A stretch of DNA of 64,000 nt from Xenorhabdus miraniensis (GCF_002632615.1 NZ_NITZ01000001.1:186001-250000), one strand, 5' to 3'. Shown: positions 46,605 through 57,162, counted from the first letter of the stretch. A program made the numbers and translations. Notes: generated from the letters alone by a model not told the origin.

Positions 46605-48209
46605 ATGAAACGCAGAGTTGCCATTGGCATTTTGGGTACAACATTAGACAGGCGGGGCAAGAAAGCCAATCGCTGGACAAAATGGCGTCCTACCATCGGG
46701 ATGTGCCAACAACCAGAGTTACCGATTGATAAACTGGAATTGCTCTACCAAGCCCATGATTACGTATTGGCAGAAAGAGTTAAAGAGGATGTTGAGCACG
46801 TTTCACCGCAGACAAAAGTGGTATTGAACGAAATTCAAATCGAAGATCCATGGGATTTTGAAGAAGTTTATACCGCCTTGCTCGACTTCTCCGTTCGTTA
46901 CCCTTTCGATATTGAAAACGAAGAGTATCTGGTTCATATCACAACCGGCACTCATGTTGCCCAGATTTGCTGGTTCCTGCTGACTGAAGCCCGTTATCTG
47001 CCCGCCCAGTTACTCCAGACTTCCCCCAAAAATGACGATCGCGAGGGCCATCCCGAAGGCGTTTATACGATTATCGATTTAGATCTCAGTCGCTATACCA
47101 CGCTGACCAGCCGTTTTCTTCGTGAGCAACAGGAACAAGTCGCATTCTTGAAATCAGGCATCGCTACGCGCAACGCCAATTTCAACCGCCTGATCGACCA
47201 GGTTGAACGTGTCGCCTTGCGCTCCACCGCCCCCCTTCTGCTGACCGGGCCAACGGGTGCAGGTAAATCCTTTCTCGCACACCGGATTTATCAGTTACGG
47301 CAATCACGCCATTTAATCAGCGGGCGATTTGTGGAAGTTAACTGCGCGACCTTACGCGGCGATAATGCAATGTCTACGTTATTTGGTCACGTCAAAGGGG
47401 CATTTACAGGCGCGATTCAACCACGCACCGGGCTGCTGCGTGAAGCCGATGGCGGCATTCTGTTTCTTGACGAAGTGGCAGAATTGGGATTGGATGAACA
47501 AGCGATGCTCCTGAAAGCCATCGAAGAAAAAAGCTTCCTGCCTTATGGTTCGGATAAGGAAGTCTACAGTGATTTTCAGTTAATTGCAGGCACACACCGC
47601 GACCTGCGTGATTGGGTGGCTCTGGGAAAATTCCGCGAAGATTTATACGCCCGTATCAATATGTGGACTTATCAACTGCCCGGTTTGGCGCAACGCCGAG
47701 AAGATATTGAGCCCAACATCGATTATGAACTTGCCCGTTATGCACAAATGCAACAAACACAAGTTCGCTTTGATAGAGAAGCGCGGCAAATTTACCTGCG
47801 TTTTGCCTGTTCAGAACAGGCGCAATGGCGGGGAAATTTTCGTGAACTCAGTGCTTCCGTCGCTCGGATGGCGACATTTGCCGAAAATGGGCGTATCAAC
47901 CACTATTTAGTCGAAGAAGAAATCATACGGCTCAAACAGAATTGGCGTGGAGAAGAGCAATCTTCCCTGTTACCGAATCATCTGCCAGATATTGATCTGT
48001 TTGACCGCCAACAGTTGGAAACGGTGATTAAAGTCTGCCGTGAATCCAATAGCTTATCGGAAGCGGGTCGCAAGCTATTCGCCGTTTCCCGCCAACATAA
48101 AAAACAACCCAATGATGCCGATAGATTACGTAAGTATCTTGCCCGATTCGGTCTGGATTGGGACAGTATTCAATATTCAAAGTATTCAACATCATTAGGA
48201 GAACAATAA
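46605..48209 (+). CDS. rtcR: Sigma-54-dependent activator RtcR
   Basis: 534 aa (E. coli 532) from the ATG at 46605 after AAAAGAGAAAAC. An N-terminal CARF-like ligand domain ([43 protein letters not shown]) is followed by an AAA+ domain with Walker A GPTGAGKS and the sigma-54 contact loop GAFTGA, and a C-terminal HTH. RtcR is autoinhibited and is activated by RNA ends or signals from RNA damage, then turns on rtc genes. Divergent from the operon it should control; rbn begins 2 bp after its stop. Confidence 0.97.
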   Translation: MKRRVAIGILGTTLDRRGKKANRWTKWRPTIGMCQQPELPIDKLELLYQAHDYVLAERVKEDVEHVSPQTKVVLNEIQIEDPWDFEEVYTALLDFSVRYPFDIENEEYLVHITTGTHVAQICWFLLTEARYLPAQLLQTSPKNDDREGHPEGVYTIIDLDLSRYTTLTSRFLREQQEQVAFLKSGIATRNANFNRLIDQVERVALRSTAPLLLTGPTGAGKSFLAHRIYQLRQSRHLISGRFVEVNCATLRGDNAMSTLFGHVKGAFTGAIQPRTGLLREADGGILFLDEVAELGLDEQAMLLKAIEEKSFLPYGSDKEVYSDFQLIAGTHRDLRDWVALGKFREDLYARINMWTYQLPGLAQRREDIEPNIDYELARYAQMQQTQVRFDREARQIYLRFACSEQAQWRGNFRELSASVARMATFAENGRINHYLVEEEIIRLKQNWRGEEQSSLLPNHLPDIDLFDRQQLETVIKVCRESNSLSEAGRKLFAVSRQHKKQPNDADRLRKYLARFGLDWDSIQYSKYSTSLGEQ

Positions 48210-48210
48210 T

Positions 48211-49128
48211 ATGGAACTGAAATTCTTAGGCACCAGCGCCGGCATTCCCACCAAAGAACGCAATGTTACCAGCCTGATACTGGATTTACAGGGCACCCGC
48301 AACGCGCTATGGATGTTTGATTGTGGTGAGGGAACGCAACACCAGATCCTTCATTCCTCCATCAAGATACCTAAACTGGAGAAAATCTTTATCACTCATC
48401 TGCATGGCGATCATATCTTCGGTTTACCCGGATTACTGTGCAGCCGTTCGATGGGCGGTTCCACCGATCCCCTCACTTTATATGGGCCAACAGGCCTACG
48501 TCAGTTTGTGGAAACTGCATTGCAGATGAGCAGTTCTTTCCTGACTTACCCACTGGAAATTATCGAAGTTCAATCTGGACAACTGTTTGATGATGGCGAA
48601 CTCAAGGTTACTGCTTATGCCCTGAACCACAGAGTGGAATGTTATGGTTACCGGATTGAGGAACACGATAAACCCGGCGCACTTAATGCCGAAAAACTGA
48701 ATCAGGATGGCATTCCCCGTGGCCCGTGGATGCAAACATTAAAACAAGGAGGTACGGTAACACTAGAAGATGGGCGCACAATTTGTGGCAAAGATTATTT
48801 AGGTACACCGATTCGTGGCAAATCACTGGCCATTTTCGGGGATACCGAACCCACGCCGGAAGCCCTGAAACTGGCCGCCAATGTTGATGTAATGGTGCAT
48901 GAAATCACACTGGAAGATGCCTTCGCTCCAAAAGCCAATGAGCGCGGACACTCCACCACCAAACAAGCCGCAGCACTGGCACGAGATGCCAAAGTAAAAC
49001 ATTTCATCGCCACACATATCAGCGGGCGCTATGGTATCGAGGAGTGCCCTCGGTTATTGGCGGAATGTCGGGAAATATTCCCTAATACCGATCTGGCTGA
49101 AGATTTTGCGGTGTTTGCAGTTAAATAA
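48211..49128 (+). CDS. rbn: Ribonuclease Z / BN
   Basis: A 305-aa metallo-beta-lactamase-fold tRNase. The zinc motif HLHGDH is in [13 protein letters not shown], with further ligands in GDTEP and HSTTKQ. It matures tRNA 3' ends. It starts 2 bp after rtcR, with overlapping-type spacing, so the RNA-damage regulator and a tRNA-processing nuclease are cotranscribed. In E. coli rbn lies elsewhere. Confidence 0.95.
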   Translation: MELKFLGTSAGIPTKERNVTSLILDLQGTRNALWMFDCGEGTQHQILHSSIKIPKLEKIFITHLHGDHIFGLPGLLCSRSMGGSTDPLTLYGPTGLRQFVETALQMSSSFLTYPLEIIEVQSGQLFDDGELKVTAYALNHRVECYGYRIEEHDKPGALNAEKLNQDGIPRGPWMQTLKQGGTVTLEDGRTICGKDYLGTPIRGKSLAIFGDTEPTPEALKLAANVDVMVHEITLEDAFAPKANERGHSTTKQAAALARDAKVKHFIATHISGRYGIEECPRLLAECREIFPNTDLAEDFAVFAVK

Positions 49129-49187
49129 TTGCCTGTTACCTTGTTATCGTTAATTTCCTTTCAACAAAAATAAATTAAGAGATAAAA

Positions 49188-49616
49188 ATGGATTACGCAA
49201 AAATTTCACCCGGCATTATTAGTCCACTCTATAAAAGCTATGCAGAAATCCATGCCTCTGAACTGGATCAAAAACTGATTCTGTTGGTAGAAACACGGGT
49301 ATCTCAAATTAACGGTTGTGCTTATTGTTGTCATCTTCATGCCGAAGCCATCCGTAAGGATCATGGCATAGAACAAGTAAAACTGGATAAACTACCTGCT
49401 TGGTTCAACTCCAGTATCTACAGCCCAAAAGAAAAACTGGCTCTGGAATGGTGTGAAGCCCTGACAACAAATATCAGGCAAAGCACGCTGGATCAAATTA
49501 AAAAACGCCTTGATACCGTTTTTACGGAAAAAGAGATTGTTGACCTGACTGCCGCGATTTCTCTCATGAATGCCCTTAACAGAATGGCAGTAAGTTTGGG
49601 TGATAGAAGCGAATAA
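49188..49616 (+). CDS. AhpD/carboxymuconolactone decarboxylase-family protein
   Basis: 142 aa with the CxxCH-type redox motif CAYCCHLH in the AhpD-like fold (VSQINGCAYCCHLHAEAIRK). Members act as peroxidase-like disulfide reductases or decarboxylases. It follows rbn by 59 bp with its own ribosome-binding site (TTAAGAGATAAAA). The substrate cannot be told. Confidence 0.87.
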   Translation: MDYAKISPGIISPLYKSYAEIHASELDQKLILLVETRVSQINGCAYCCHLHAEAIRKDHGIEQVKLDKLPAWFNSSIYSPKEKLALEWCEALTTNIRQSTLDQIKKRLDTVFTEKEIVDLTAAISLMNALNRMAVSLGDRSE

Positions 49617-49681
49617 TCACATCATTATTCTGGTCATTCAGTTTAACAAGTAGTGAAAACAAAAATTTCTTCCTGCAAACC

Positions 49682-49709
49682 TTGCGGTGAAAGCTATCGT
49701 GAGTATAAT
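49682..49709 (+). promoter_or_regulatory. pyrL-pyrB promoter
   Basis: -35 TTGCGG (49682-49687) and a perfect -10 TATAAT (49704-49709), spacing 16 bp, about 25 bp upstream of the pyrL ATG. Confidence 0.85.
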
Positions 49710-49734
49710 GCGCGACGATTTGCTGGGAGAAAAC

Positions 49735-49857
49735 ATGAAAGATTGCGCTGTAAAAGCCGTTACAAAACATCAAGCTAACGAAACACTGTCTGCTGGCAGC
49801 GTAGGCGTTTTGTTTTTCCCATTGCTCAACCGAACATTTAAAAAGCCCCTCAATTGA
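49735..49857 (+). CDS. pyrL: pyrBI operon leader peptide
   Basis: A 40-aa leader beginning MKDCAVKAVTKH and ending FPLLNRTFKKPLN. The U-rich stretch GTTTTGTTTTTCCC (49807-49820) within it corresponds to the UTP-sensitive pause site of E. coli, and the stop codon lies inside the terminator hairpin. When UTP is low, RNA polymerase pauses, the ribosome catches up and disrupts the terminator, allowing pyrB expression. Preceded by GGGAGAAAAC. Confidence 0.9.
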   Translation: MKDCAVKAVTKHQANETLSAGSVGVLFFPLLNRTFKKPLN

Positions 49858-49870
49858 GGGGCTTTTTTTT
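49839..49870 (+). terminator. pyrB attenuator terminator
   Basis: A perfect palindrome spans 49841-49866 (half-site AAAAGCCCCTCAA), followed by an 8-T run (49863-49870). It lies between the leader coding sequence and pyrB: the UTP-responsive attenuator. Confidence 0.95.
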
Positions 49871-49915
49871 GCCTGCCCAGTCCAAGGCTAAAAGTCATAA
49901 AAGAGGAACGTAAAC

Positions 49916-50857
49916 ATGGCTAACCCGTTATATCGCAAGCATATCATTTCAATTAATGATCTGAGCCGCACAGATCTGGAATTGGTATTGCAAACGGCGG
50001 CTGCATTGAAAGCCAATCCACAGACTGAGTTACTGAAACACAAGGTGATCGCAAGCTGCTTCTTTGAAGCTTCAACGCGCACTCGTCTCTCTTTTGAAAC
50101 CGCCATTCAGCGACTCGGTGCTTCCGTGGTGGGCTTTGCTGACAGCAGCAATACCTCATTGGGCAAAAAGGGAGAAACGCTGGCTGACACTATTTCTATC
50201 ATCAGCCAATATGCCGACGCGATCGTCATGCGCCACCCACAGGAAGGTGCGGCACGATTGGCTTCTGAGTTTTCCGGTCATATTCCTGTCATTAACGCTG
50301 GCGATGGTGCCAACCAGCATCCAACCCAGACGTTGCTTGACCTGTTCACCATTCAAGAGACTCAGAACAAATTGGAAAATCTCAAAATCGCCATGGTGGG
50401 TGATTTGAAATATGGCCGCACCGTTCACTCGCTGACACAAGCTCTGGCAAAATTTAATGGCAACCATTTTTGCTTCATCGCTCCAGATGCCCTTGCGATG
50501 CCAGGCTATATCCTGCATATGCTGGAAGAGAAGCAAGTCAGTTACAGCCTCCACAGTAACTTTGAAGATGTCCTGCCTGAACTGGATATTCTGTATATGA
50601 CCCGCGTCCAAAAAGAACGTCTTGATCCTTCAGAATATGCCAATATCAAGGCTCAGTTTGTCCTGCGTGCTGCGGATTTAGTGAATGTAAAAGAAAACCT
50701 GAAAGTGCTGCATCCGCTGCCACGTATTGATGAAATCACGGTAGATGTCGATAAAACGCCATATGCTTACTACTTCCAGCAAGCGGGTAATGGTATTTTT
50801 GCCCGTCAGGCATTGTTATCGCTGGTCTTGAATGAAGAAGTTGTTATCGAAAAATGA
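49916..50857 (+). CDS. pyrB: Aspartate carbamoyltransferase catalytic subunit
   Basis: 313 aa (E. coli 311). Carbamoyl-phosphate motif STRTR ([11 protein letters not shown]), the 80s loop around [15 protein letters not shown] ([13 protein letters not shown]) and HPLPR are intact. It makes carbamoyl aspartate in pyrimidine synthesis and normally assembles with PyrI as c6r6. Its partner gene is not adjacent but 12.5 kb downstream (63308). Upstream leader and attenuator are intact. Confidence 0.98.
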   Translation: MANPLYRKHIISINDLSRTDLELVLQTAAALKANPQTELLKHKVIASCFFEASTRTRLSFETAIQRLGASVVGFADSSNTSLGKKGETLADTISIISQYADAIVMRHPQEGAARLASEFSGHIPVINAGDGANQHPTQTLLDLFTIQETQNKLENLKIAMVGDLKYGRTVHSLTQALAKFNGNHFCFIAPDALAMPGYILHMLEEKQVSYSLHSNFEDVLPELDILYMTRVQKERLDPSEYANIKAQFVLRAADLVNVKENLKVLHPLPRIDEITVDVDKTPYAYYFQQAGNGIFARQALLSLVLNEEVVIEK

Positions 50858-50893
50858 TGAAATAGATCGTTAAGTAGAATAAATAGTGACTGA

Positions 50894-50929
50894 TATTATG
50901 ATTGAGGAAATTACTCCTTGATCATAATA
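50894..50929 (+). terminator. Long hairpin after pyrB
   Basis: A 15-bp stem begins TATTATGAT (50894-50902) and closes with ATCATAATA (50921-50929), with inner AGGA/TCCT pairs and loop AATTAC. It is 37 bp after the pyrB stop. No T-run follows, but it likely ends or stabilises the pyrB message. Confidence 0.6.
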
Positions 50930-51370
50930 GGTTGATAAAGAGAAATTGAGTTTTCTCTTGCCCAATAAATAATTTTCCGTCTTATTATTTTTTATTGTAA
51001 TTCATTCTAATTTTCTGAAATAAAACATAACAAATGTAACAATTAAAATTACAATAATTACTTTCAAATATACGTATATTTGAAAGTGCTTTTCTTATTT
51101 TAGCCTGTTATCAAAATAGGCTATTATTGTGCGTTTCGATGACATGTGCTTTGTCACGTTATCTTAATGGTGAGTACTTTATGGAGCCATATTAATGGAT
51201 ACGCTATCTGATATTTTCGTTTATTCTCAGCCCGCTCCAGATTTTACAAGGATGTTCATCATTTCTGTTCAGTGACAATTTTTCACCCACACAGTGAATG
51301 AAAAATAGAAATAATCTGCCAAATTCCCAAATATTCCGGCTAAAGATAAACAAATTGACGATATTAAATC
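50930..51370. other. AT-rich gap between pyrB and the effector operon
   Basis: About 440 bp. It contains the long palindrome at 51060 and the presumed promoter of the DUF4123-led operon. No gene supportable. Confidence 0.5.
51060..51087. repeat. 28-bp perfect palindrome upstream of the effector operon
   Basis: Half-site ACTTTCAAATATAC is followed directly by its reverse complement, with no mismatch. The right side continues GCTTTTCTTATTTT. It could be a dimeric-regulator operator or a hairpin ending transcription from the pyrB side. Confidence 0.8.
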
Positions 51371-52681
51371 ATGCAAAGGCAAAAGGATTACCATCAACAG
51401 TATGAACATATTTGGGTAGCCGAATTTTCATATGGCTACCATGGTTCTGAACAACAAAAACCCCGACATTACTGTGCACAAGCCTTAATTCAGGCTAAAA
51501 GCCAGCATCAAGCATTGGTTCAACTATCTGATCATATGTTGCACTCATTGCGGGCAGACGAAGGCCAATACGAGAAAATTTTGCCCTTTTTGCAATATCT
51601 GGATATCTGCCATCATTTGGAAAAACATCTGATCCTGAATCTTGAACAAGTCAGCGAAGCGCAGTCCCTTATCGTACTGAATCCGCAGGATATCAGCGAA
51701 CCACTCCCTATTGATACCGGTGATTTGGAAATCATCCACTACCCTTGCCCACCCTTTACGGGCGAAAATCCCTTTAACCGATACTGGATCAGTGATGATT
51801 TATATTCCCTGCTTTATCAGCAGAGCCAAAACGCAACGAAATACTCCCGCTGCTATATGGTGATTGATGCGGCGGTTTATCATAAACATGCTGGCCACTT
51901 TATCGTTCCTTCATTGATGGCTTCCGGATTGCCTTACCGCTGCCTGTTTAAAGGAACAACACAAATTACCCTCGAAGATGCCGCTCCTTATCTGGTCGAA
52001 CTGACAGGTCATGAGGATAAGGAATTTCTGCGACAGATATTCATCACCCACTATACGCCGGATATCGGGATTTTTATCCATACTGATAGTCAATTCGATG
52101 AACTGTATAACCACCTGCGCAAATTTCCTTACTTACAGCAAGAACACAACCAAGAATGGGTATTTTTCCGCTTTTACTACCCACTGACATTGGATTTAAC
52201 CCTGAAAAGCCTGTCCCGGGGCGCTCTTGAGTCGTTTATGCGGCATATCGGCGTCATTTACGGTTTTAATCATGAAAATCGCCTGATGAAAGCCTGCGTA
52301 ACAGCAAACATCAGAGAATCCAAACTCGAAACTGTCACGATTAATGACAGAATGAACCTCAATTTTGAACGGTACATGCAGCAAAAGTACTTCAATAAAG
52401 TGAAAACATTCATCAAAGAGCATGTTCAACAACAGTGTCAAATCCCTGAAGACCAGTTGCTGCCTTTTATTACCCAACAAGCCAATTACGCTTACCTGAA
52501 CGGATTCACCCTTGAGCTAACGGGGCTTTATTATATTGTGGCGCGTTCTGTCACGGCTAAAAATGAAGTGCTCTGGGATCACGCACTGGAGGCCGTCCTA
52601 TCTGAACCCTCCAATCAGGAAGCCCGCGCCTACAAACTTCTCAAGGAATGCCTTAACCCGACAACATGGAGCCAGTCATGA
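51371..52681 (+). CDS. DUF4123-domain effector adaptor (type VI secretion chaperone)
   Basis: 436 aa. The central part (about residues 155-290: CYMVIDAAVYHKHAGHFIVPSLMASGLPYRCLF, then LVELT and EWVFFRFYYPLTL) matches the DUF4123 family of adaptors that load effectors onto VgrG. An N-terminal extension of about 150 aa is unassigned. The stop overlaps the ATG of the large downstream protein (ATGA), the usual adaptor-effector coupling. No vgrG, hcp or structural T6SS genes are in the window. Confidence 0.85.
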   Translation: MQRQKDYHQQYEHIWVAEFSYGYHGSEQQKPRHYCAQALIQAKSQHQALVQLSDHMLHSLRADEGQYEKILPFLQYLDICHHLEKHLILNLEQVSEAQSLIVLNPQDISEPLPIDTGDLEIIHYPCPPFTGENPFNRYWISDDLYSLLYQQSQNATKYSRCYMVIDAAVYHKHAGHFIVPSLMASGLPYRCLFKGTTQITLEDAAPYLVELTGHEDKEFLRQIFITHYTPDIGIFIHTDSQFDELYNHLRKFPYLQQEHNQEWVFFRFYYPLTLDLTLKSLSRGALESFMRHIGVIYGFNHENRLMKACVTANIRESKLETVTINDRMNLNFERYMQQKYFNKVKTFIKEHVQQQCQIPEDQLLPFITQQANYAYLNGFTLELTGLYYIVARSVTAKNEVLWDHALEAVLSEPSNQEARAYKLLKECLNPTTWSQS

Positions 52682-55600
52682 CCTCTTCAATAACAGACAT
52701 TAGTGAAAATGCGAACAAATCCGTATCCAGACTGGATATGGGAAATGCTAAATATCCGTGTGATGGGAATATTAAGCCTATTTACCCTGTCCGTTATGCC
52801 TATGTGAATTTTTTCGGAAAAGAGCTGGAGAAACCCGAAGCGCCACCTGATATTCACACGTTAATGTCTGCGACAACGCTGAAAGAGAGTAAAGGCTATG
52901 CTGCCCGCTTAATGCGCCCGGGTTGGATTTACATTCGAGAAGAAGACAGTATGGAACATCGGCCGAGTAAAACTGCCTATTTCCATATCTTTAAATATGA
53001 ACAAAACGGGAAGCAGCAAACCGAGAATTTTAGGAAATTCATCTACCGAAACATGAAAGATGCGCGTGATGGTATCGTACCGGAGCCAGGTTTAAATGGC
53101 GAAGGATATCCTTTTTTATTTGTCGCGAAAGATGTTTCGAATATCAGCATTGCCTACAGTGAACATCTCTGGCATCCCGATGTGATTGCCCGTATAAACG
53201 GTGATTTAGAGCTGCGCAAAAAAACCATGCAGTTCATTAACCTTGATGATGACAATCAACCCCATGCCATTGAGGCCAACGAAGCTAATTTCACGCAATT
53301 AATTCAGGACTACAAAACTCGTAAGGAACAGTTTACTGCTGCCAAAGCCAAAATTGATGCCAAGAATTTCGGTGATCTGGATTTAGCCACCCTCCGGATT
53401 GATGAACTGACCACTCAGCTATCCTATGAAATGGATGCAGACAATATCGCGCTTGAGATCCGAAAAAAGCTCTGTTATCAGGAAAAATCACGGATTGTGA
53501 TCCTGCATGATCCCGTTGGGCGGCAGAAGGAGATTTTGGAAGCGCATAATATTCTGGATATGATTCAGCAATATAACGCCGAGCAGGATCTTTACCCTAT
53601 GACGATCGGCTTATACATGGAGAGCCTTGCTGAAAGTTATCGAAGCCAACCACTGAATAAGCGTGCCTTTGGATCTGTTCGTAATAAAGATGCGATAAAA
53701 AAATACTGGAGATCAATGAAAGCTCAGCATCTGGAGTTTGAAAAACGACAGGATAATTTTATTAGTTTATTTAAAGCCTTTGCCAGTGCTTCTGGCGTTA
53801 CTGGGCAAACCGGCAGCTTAGATCACTATTTTCGATATTTTTTCTCTGTCCATAAATATACCAAGAAAGATATTTTAGAAGAGAATGATATTCAGGAAAT
53901 TCATATATTTGTTGATCTTATTTATGATATTTTCAATGGATTGCAAATGTCCATTACATCCGAAAAAATGCTGGAAGAGCTAATTTCACTCGCCGCTGAA
54001 AATTCGGATATATCCATCGCATCCCCCGATGCAGTAACAACATTATCTGATGGCTTATCTGATCCCAATAAACAGAGCCATGCGAAAAATAACGCCATTA
54101 CGAGCGCAGCAGATAAAGTCTCTCCTCAATACAGCACCAACGCTTGGGAAATTGCCGCAACCGGCATGGTAAAAATACTGACACATGGTGAAAGCGGAGA
54201 GATTGCCTCCAAACTTGGGACTGATACCAAAAAACTTTATGGTAATACAAAAGACTATATTAATGATCCTGAAAAATCCGTTCAAAAATCTAAAAATTGG
54301 TTGAACGAGAAATCTATAAAGATTCATATAACCATCCAATATGTATCAGAAAAGTTTTTTCAGATGTTTGGCAGAATACTCGGTAAAGCGTTAGCAATAA
54401 TGGAAACAGGTGCCCTAAAAATAAAAGGCCCTTTGACTCATTTAAGTGATGCAGCCATTCGTTTAATTGCCAACAAGATTATACCCGCTCTATTAGAGCC
54501 TTTTGGTACAGTTATTGATTACCGATCAGGGCCTCATATCACTGCTGACGATTTCGCATACATCAAAACACGATTAGGAAAAATAACCAATAAAAAACAT
54601 TACTCAGGTAATAAAAAGGCAAGAATGCCCAAACACCATGAAATATTCAGGAAATTACATCACTCACAATCCCTTTTCTATAAAAAGTTGCAGGAGACTG
54701 CTGTCCCCAGTAAGGCCGAACAACAACTTGAACATGCCGTCAGGAAAGCAGGAGATTCCAGTATAAAAGCAGGTCATGTGGTATCTGACCAAGTAAAAAT
54801 GGCGTCAACTCAAGCCAGCATTGGCATCAAACTTGCTAAAATAACCATCAAAGAAGGTTTTAATACTTCTTTTGATTTTTTTAAAGTCGGTACACACAAG
54901 ACAGCAATTTTACTGCAAAAAACAGCACCGGGTTTTAGCTTATTTCTTAATGTCAAAACGGCAACCTCTGTCGTTATACAGTCCCAATTCAGCCAAAATA
55001 ACCCATTGGATCAGGATGAACTCAGTAAATCTTATGATATTGTTAAATTTACAACAGCTCTTATTTCAGCAACTGCCGATTTAACACTAATCACATCCAA
55101 AGTCACTAAACATGCTCCTAAATTTATACCGAATGCTTCTCCAACACTGCTAAATAAATCCATAGAAGCTTCAAAGTATCTGGAAAATAAACTAAAACAA
55201 ACATGGGTAAAATCAGGTCTTGGGTTAGTGAATATTTTCGGTGCTTATGTTTCCTTTATTGATGGTCGAAAAGCAGCATCTATCAGCAATAAAGGTGCGG
55301 CATACAGTAACTATGCGATAGGATTAGGCAGTGCGGCATTAGGTACTGTTAGTGTCATAAGTGCGAGTTCAGCAGTGGGTGCAGCCGTAACGGTAGCAAC
55401 GGGGGTCGAGTTAGCAGCACTAGGCGCTGCATTGATAACAGGGCTGACTGTCGTTGGCTGGTTGCTGGTGATTGGCGGCACCATAGGCCTGATATTGAAT
55501 AACCAATCAGATATGCAAAATCTGGTCCGTAACTGTTTTTGGGGAAATGGGGATATGTATCCTTTTTGGGGGACAAGTAAACGACCAGCATTATTTTCAG

Positions 55601-56202
55601 ATCAGTTAAAAATAGCAAGGAAGATGTCAGATGAAACTAAAGCTGCTTTTAATATTGAAAGTCAGGAATTCATCAACCTGTTCTTTATGCCTAGCTTAGC
55701 CATTAAACCAAAACAGGAATACAAAAGATTCAGTACTGATTATATTTTTACATTACCCGCTTTTCAGGCAGGAAGCGCTGATCTCCAGTATGCTTTTTAT
55801 AAACCACTGCCTAAAGAACCCGCCAATACTTGGGCCGCAGGCAGGTGGGCACCTGTAGATTCTATCGAACGACATATGGAATCATCAAGGAAAGAAAAAG
55901 AGTGTTATAAGGGGTTGAAATATCGAGCTGAAGAGATTGATGGAAGGCTCTATATCTACGATGAAGAATTTACAGAGAAATTTCGTGAAGCATTGAAAAC
56001 AGCTCAAGCTGAATACAAAAACGGTAACCTGGAACTAACCATAAACATTGAAGATAAAGCCTCTTATCCCTATAAAGAAACAACGGAAATATTTTGGCAC
56101 TATATTCCATATGAAGATACCATCGTTCCATTACGTTACCTGACAAACAAAGAAATGAATAAAAAACCGATTATAGGATTTAAAGGTGAGGAGCTTCGAT
56201 AA
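52678..56202 (+). CDS. VasX-like pore-forming effector (putative T6SS)
   Basis: 1174 aa from ATG 52678; an in-frame ATG at 52666 is less likely because 52678 overlaps the adaptor stop as ATGA. The N-terminus has the toxin VasX N-terminal pattern (IYPVRYAYVNFF, SKGYAARLMRPGWIYIREE). A long helical, Lys/Glu-rich middle follows. A hydrophobic pair of helices lies at about residues 879-942 (SAALGTVSVISASS and GLTVVGWLLVIGGTIGLIL), as in colicin-like pore formers, and a C-terminal domain of about 230 aa ends the protein. Membrane permeabilisation of competitor cells is the expected action. Confidence 0.82.
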   Translation: MTSSITDISENANKSVSRLDMGNAKYPCDGNIKPIYPVRYAYVNFFGKELEKPEAPPDIHTLMSATTLKESKGYAARLMRPGWIYIREEDSMEHRPSKTAYFHIFKYEQNGKQQTENFRKFIYRNMKDARDGIVPEPGLNGEGYPFLFVAKDVSNISIAYSEHLWHPDVIARINGDLELRKKTMQFINLDDDNQPHAIEANEANFTQLIQDYKTRKEQFTAAKAKIDAKNFGDLDLATLRIDELTTQLSYEMDADNIALEIRKKLCYQEKSRIVILHDPVGRQKEILEAHNILDMIQQYNAEQDLYPMTIGLYMESLAESYRSQPLNKRAFGSVRNKDAIKKYWRSMKAQHLEFEKRQDNFISLFKAFASASGVTGQTGSLDHYFRYFFSVHKYTKKDILEENDIQEIHIFVDLIYDIFNGLQMSITSEKMLEELISLAAENSDISIASPDAVTTLSDGLSDPNKQSHAKNNAITSAADKVSPQYSTNAWEIAATGMVKILTHGESGEIASKLGTDTKKLYGNTKDYINDPEKSVQKSKNWLNEKSIKIHITIQYVSEKFFQMFGRILGKALAIMETGALKIKGPLTHLSDAAIRLIANKIIPALLEPFGTVIDYRSGPHITADDFAYIKTRLGKITNKKHYSGNKKARMPKHHEIFRKLHHSQSLFYKKLQETAVPSKAEQQLEHAVRKAGDSSIKAGHVVSDQVKMASTQASIGIKLAKITIKEGFNTSFDFFKVGTHKTAILLQKTAPGFSLFLNVKTATSVVIQSQFSQNNPLDQDELSKSYDIVKFTTALISATADLTLITSKVTKHAPKFIPNASPTLLNKSIEASKYLENKLKQTWVKSGLGLVNIFGAYVSFIDGRKAASISNKGAAYSNYAIGLGSAALGTVSVISASSAVGAAVTVATGVELAALGAALITGLTVVGWLLVIGGTIGLILNNQSDMQNLVRNCFWGNGDMYPFWGTSKRPALFSDQLKIARKMSDETKAAFNIESQEFINLFFMPSLAIKPKQEYKRFSTDYIFTLPAFQAGSADLQYAFYKPLPKEPANTWAAGRWAPVDSIERHMESSRKEKECYKGLKYRAEEIDGRLYIYDEEFTEKFREALKTAQAEYKNGNLELTINIEDKASYPYKETTEIFWHYIPYEDTIVPLRYLTNKEMNKKPIIGFKGEELR

Positions 56203-57162
56203 ATGAACCATTCACAAAGAATAACCACGACCCTTCACGATGTAACCCCAACACCACTGATCGACCAACAGGAACCCCTGCTATCTACTCCAATGGTGAA
56301 AAAAAGCTACGAAGCATTACAGAGTTATCTTCCCCTACATAGTATTGACGATAATCAATGTGCTCTGCGCAATACCCAACGATTTGCCCGGGTCATCGTA
56401 TTTTTCCCTCTTCTGATTTGTATGGTAATGTTTTTTCATCACCATATCTCTAATTTTATTGAGGAGAGAAAAAACGATGAAGCCAATATTTTAAAATGGG
56501 TTCAAATTGTTCGAGAAGAGTACGGAGAAGATTTTTATATGCGTAAAGATATCCCTGATAATATAGAAAATGCCCGTTTTATTGGTAATGATAAAATCAT
56601 CCCTCTCTGGAAATATCTCTATTATCGCTATAACTATTACTATGCCAGTACCAAATTTTTAATTACCGATTTTCTACTTCTCAGTTTCTTATTGGCTTCT
56701 TCTATCTATCTGATACATCGGTGCTTTTTCTGGAAGCTGCAAGCTCCGTTATTTATTGACCGGAATCGCCAACTGTTTTTTAGCTGGTACAAAGGCAAGG
56801 TTTATGCTGCCCGTTATTCACAAGTGGGCATTTCTAATCAAACTGATCCGATGAAAATCGTCCATTTGATGGGGCTGGCACTGTATACGCTGGATGATAA
56901 CAATACGCTGGCGCGTCGTGCTTTCCAAATGTGTCTCTCTTACGGCTCCTTATGGGGATTCAACACCAAACTACGGCAAGATGAAGCCCATGCTTTTATC
57001 GTCAAATATCTGGTGCAAGGGAAAGATGCGGTTGCCGCCACGGACTATAAACGCTTTCCTGCCCTGTTTTTGCGCAAAGATAAGAAACCCGCTGATTTTG
57101 ATGATCAACTTGAACATATTTTGGCGGCATTAGATAAACAGGATAGAGCAAAAAATAGATAA
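56203..57162 (+). CDS. Membrane protein, probable immunity protein for the VasX-like effector
   Basis: 319 aa with two membrane helices (about residues 65-84, VIVFFPLLICMVMFFHHHI, and 153-173, FLITDFLLLSFLLASSIYLIHR) and soluble parts on both ends. It begins immediately after the effector stop (TAAATG), as immunity genes usually do, and being a membrane protein fits protection from a pore-forming toxin (compare TsiV2 of Vibrio). Sequence family not recognised; immunity is inference from position and topology. Confidence 0.65.
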   Translation: MNHSQRITTTLHDVTPTPLIDQQEPLLSTPMVKKSYEALQSYLPLHSIDDNQCALRNTQRFARVIVFFPLLICMVMFFHHHISNFIEERKNDEANILKWVQIVREEYGEDFYMRKDIPDNIENARFIGNDKIIPLWKYLYYRYNYYYASTKFLITDFLLLSFLLASSIYLIHRCFFWKLQAPLFIDRNRQLFFSWYKGKVYAARYSQVGISNQTDPMKIVHLMGLALYTLDDNNTLARRAFQMCLSYGSLWGFNTKLRQDEAHAFIVKYLVQGKDAVAATDYKRFPALFLRKDKKPADFDDQLEHILAALDKQDRAKNR

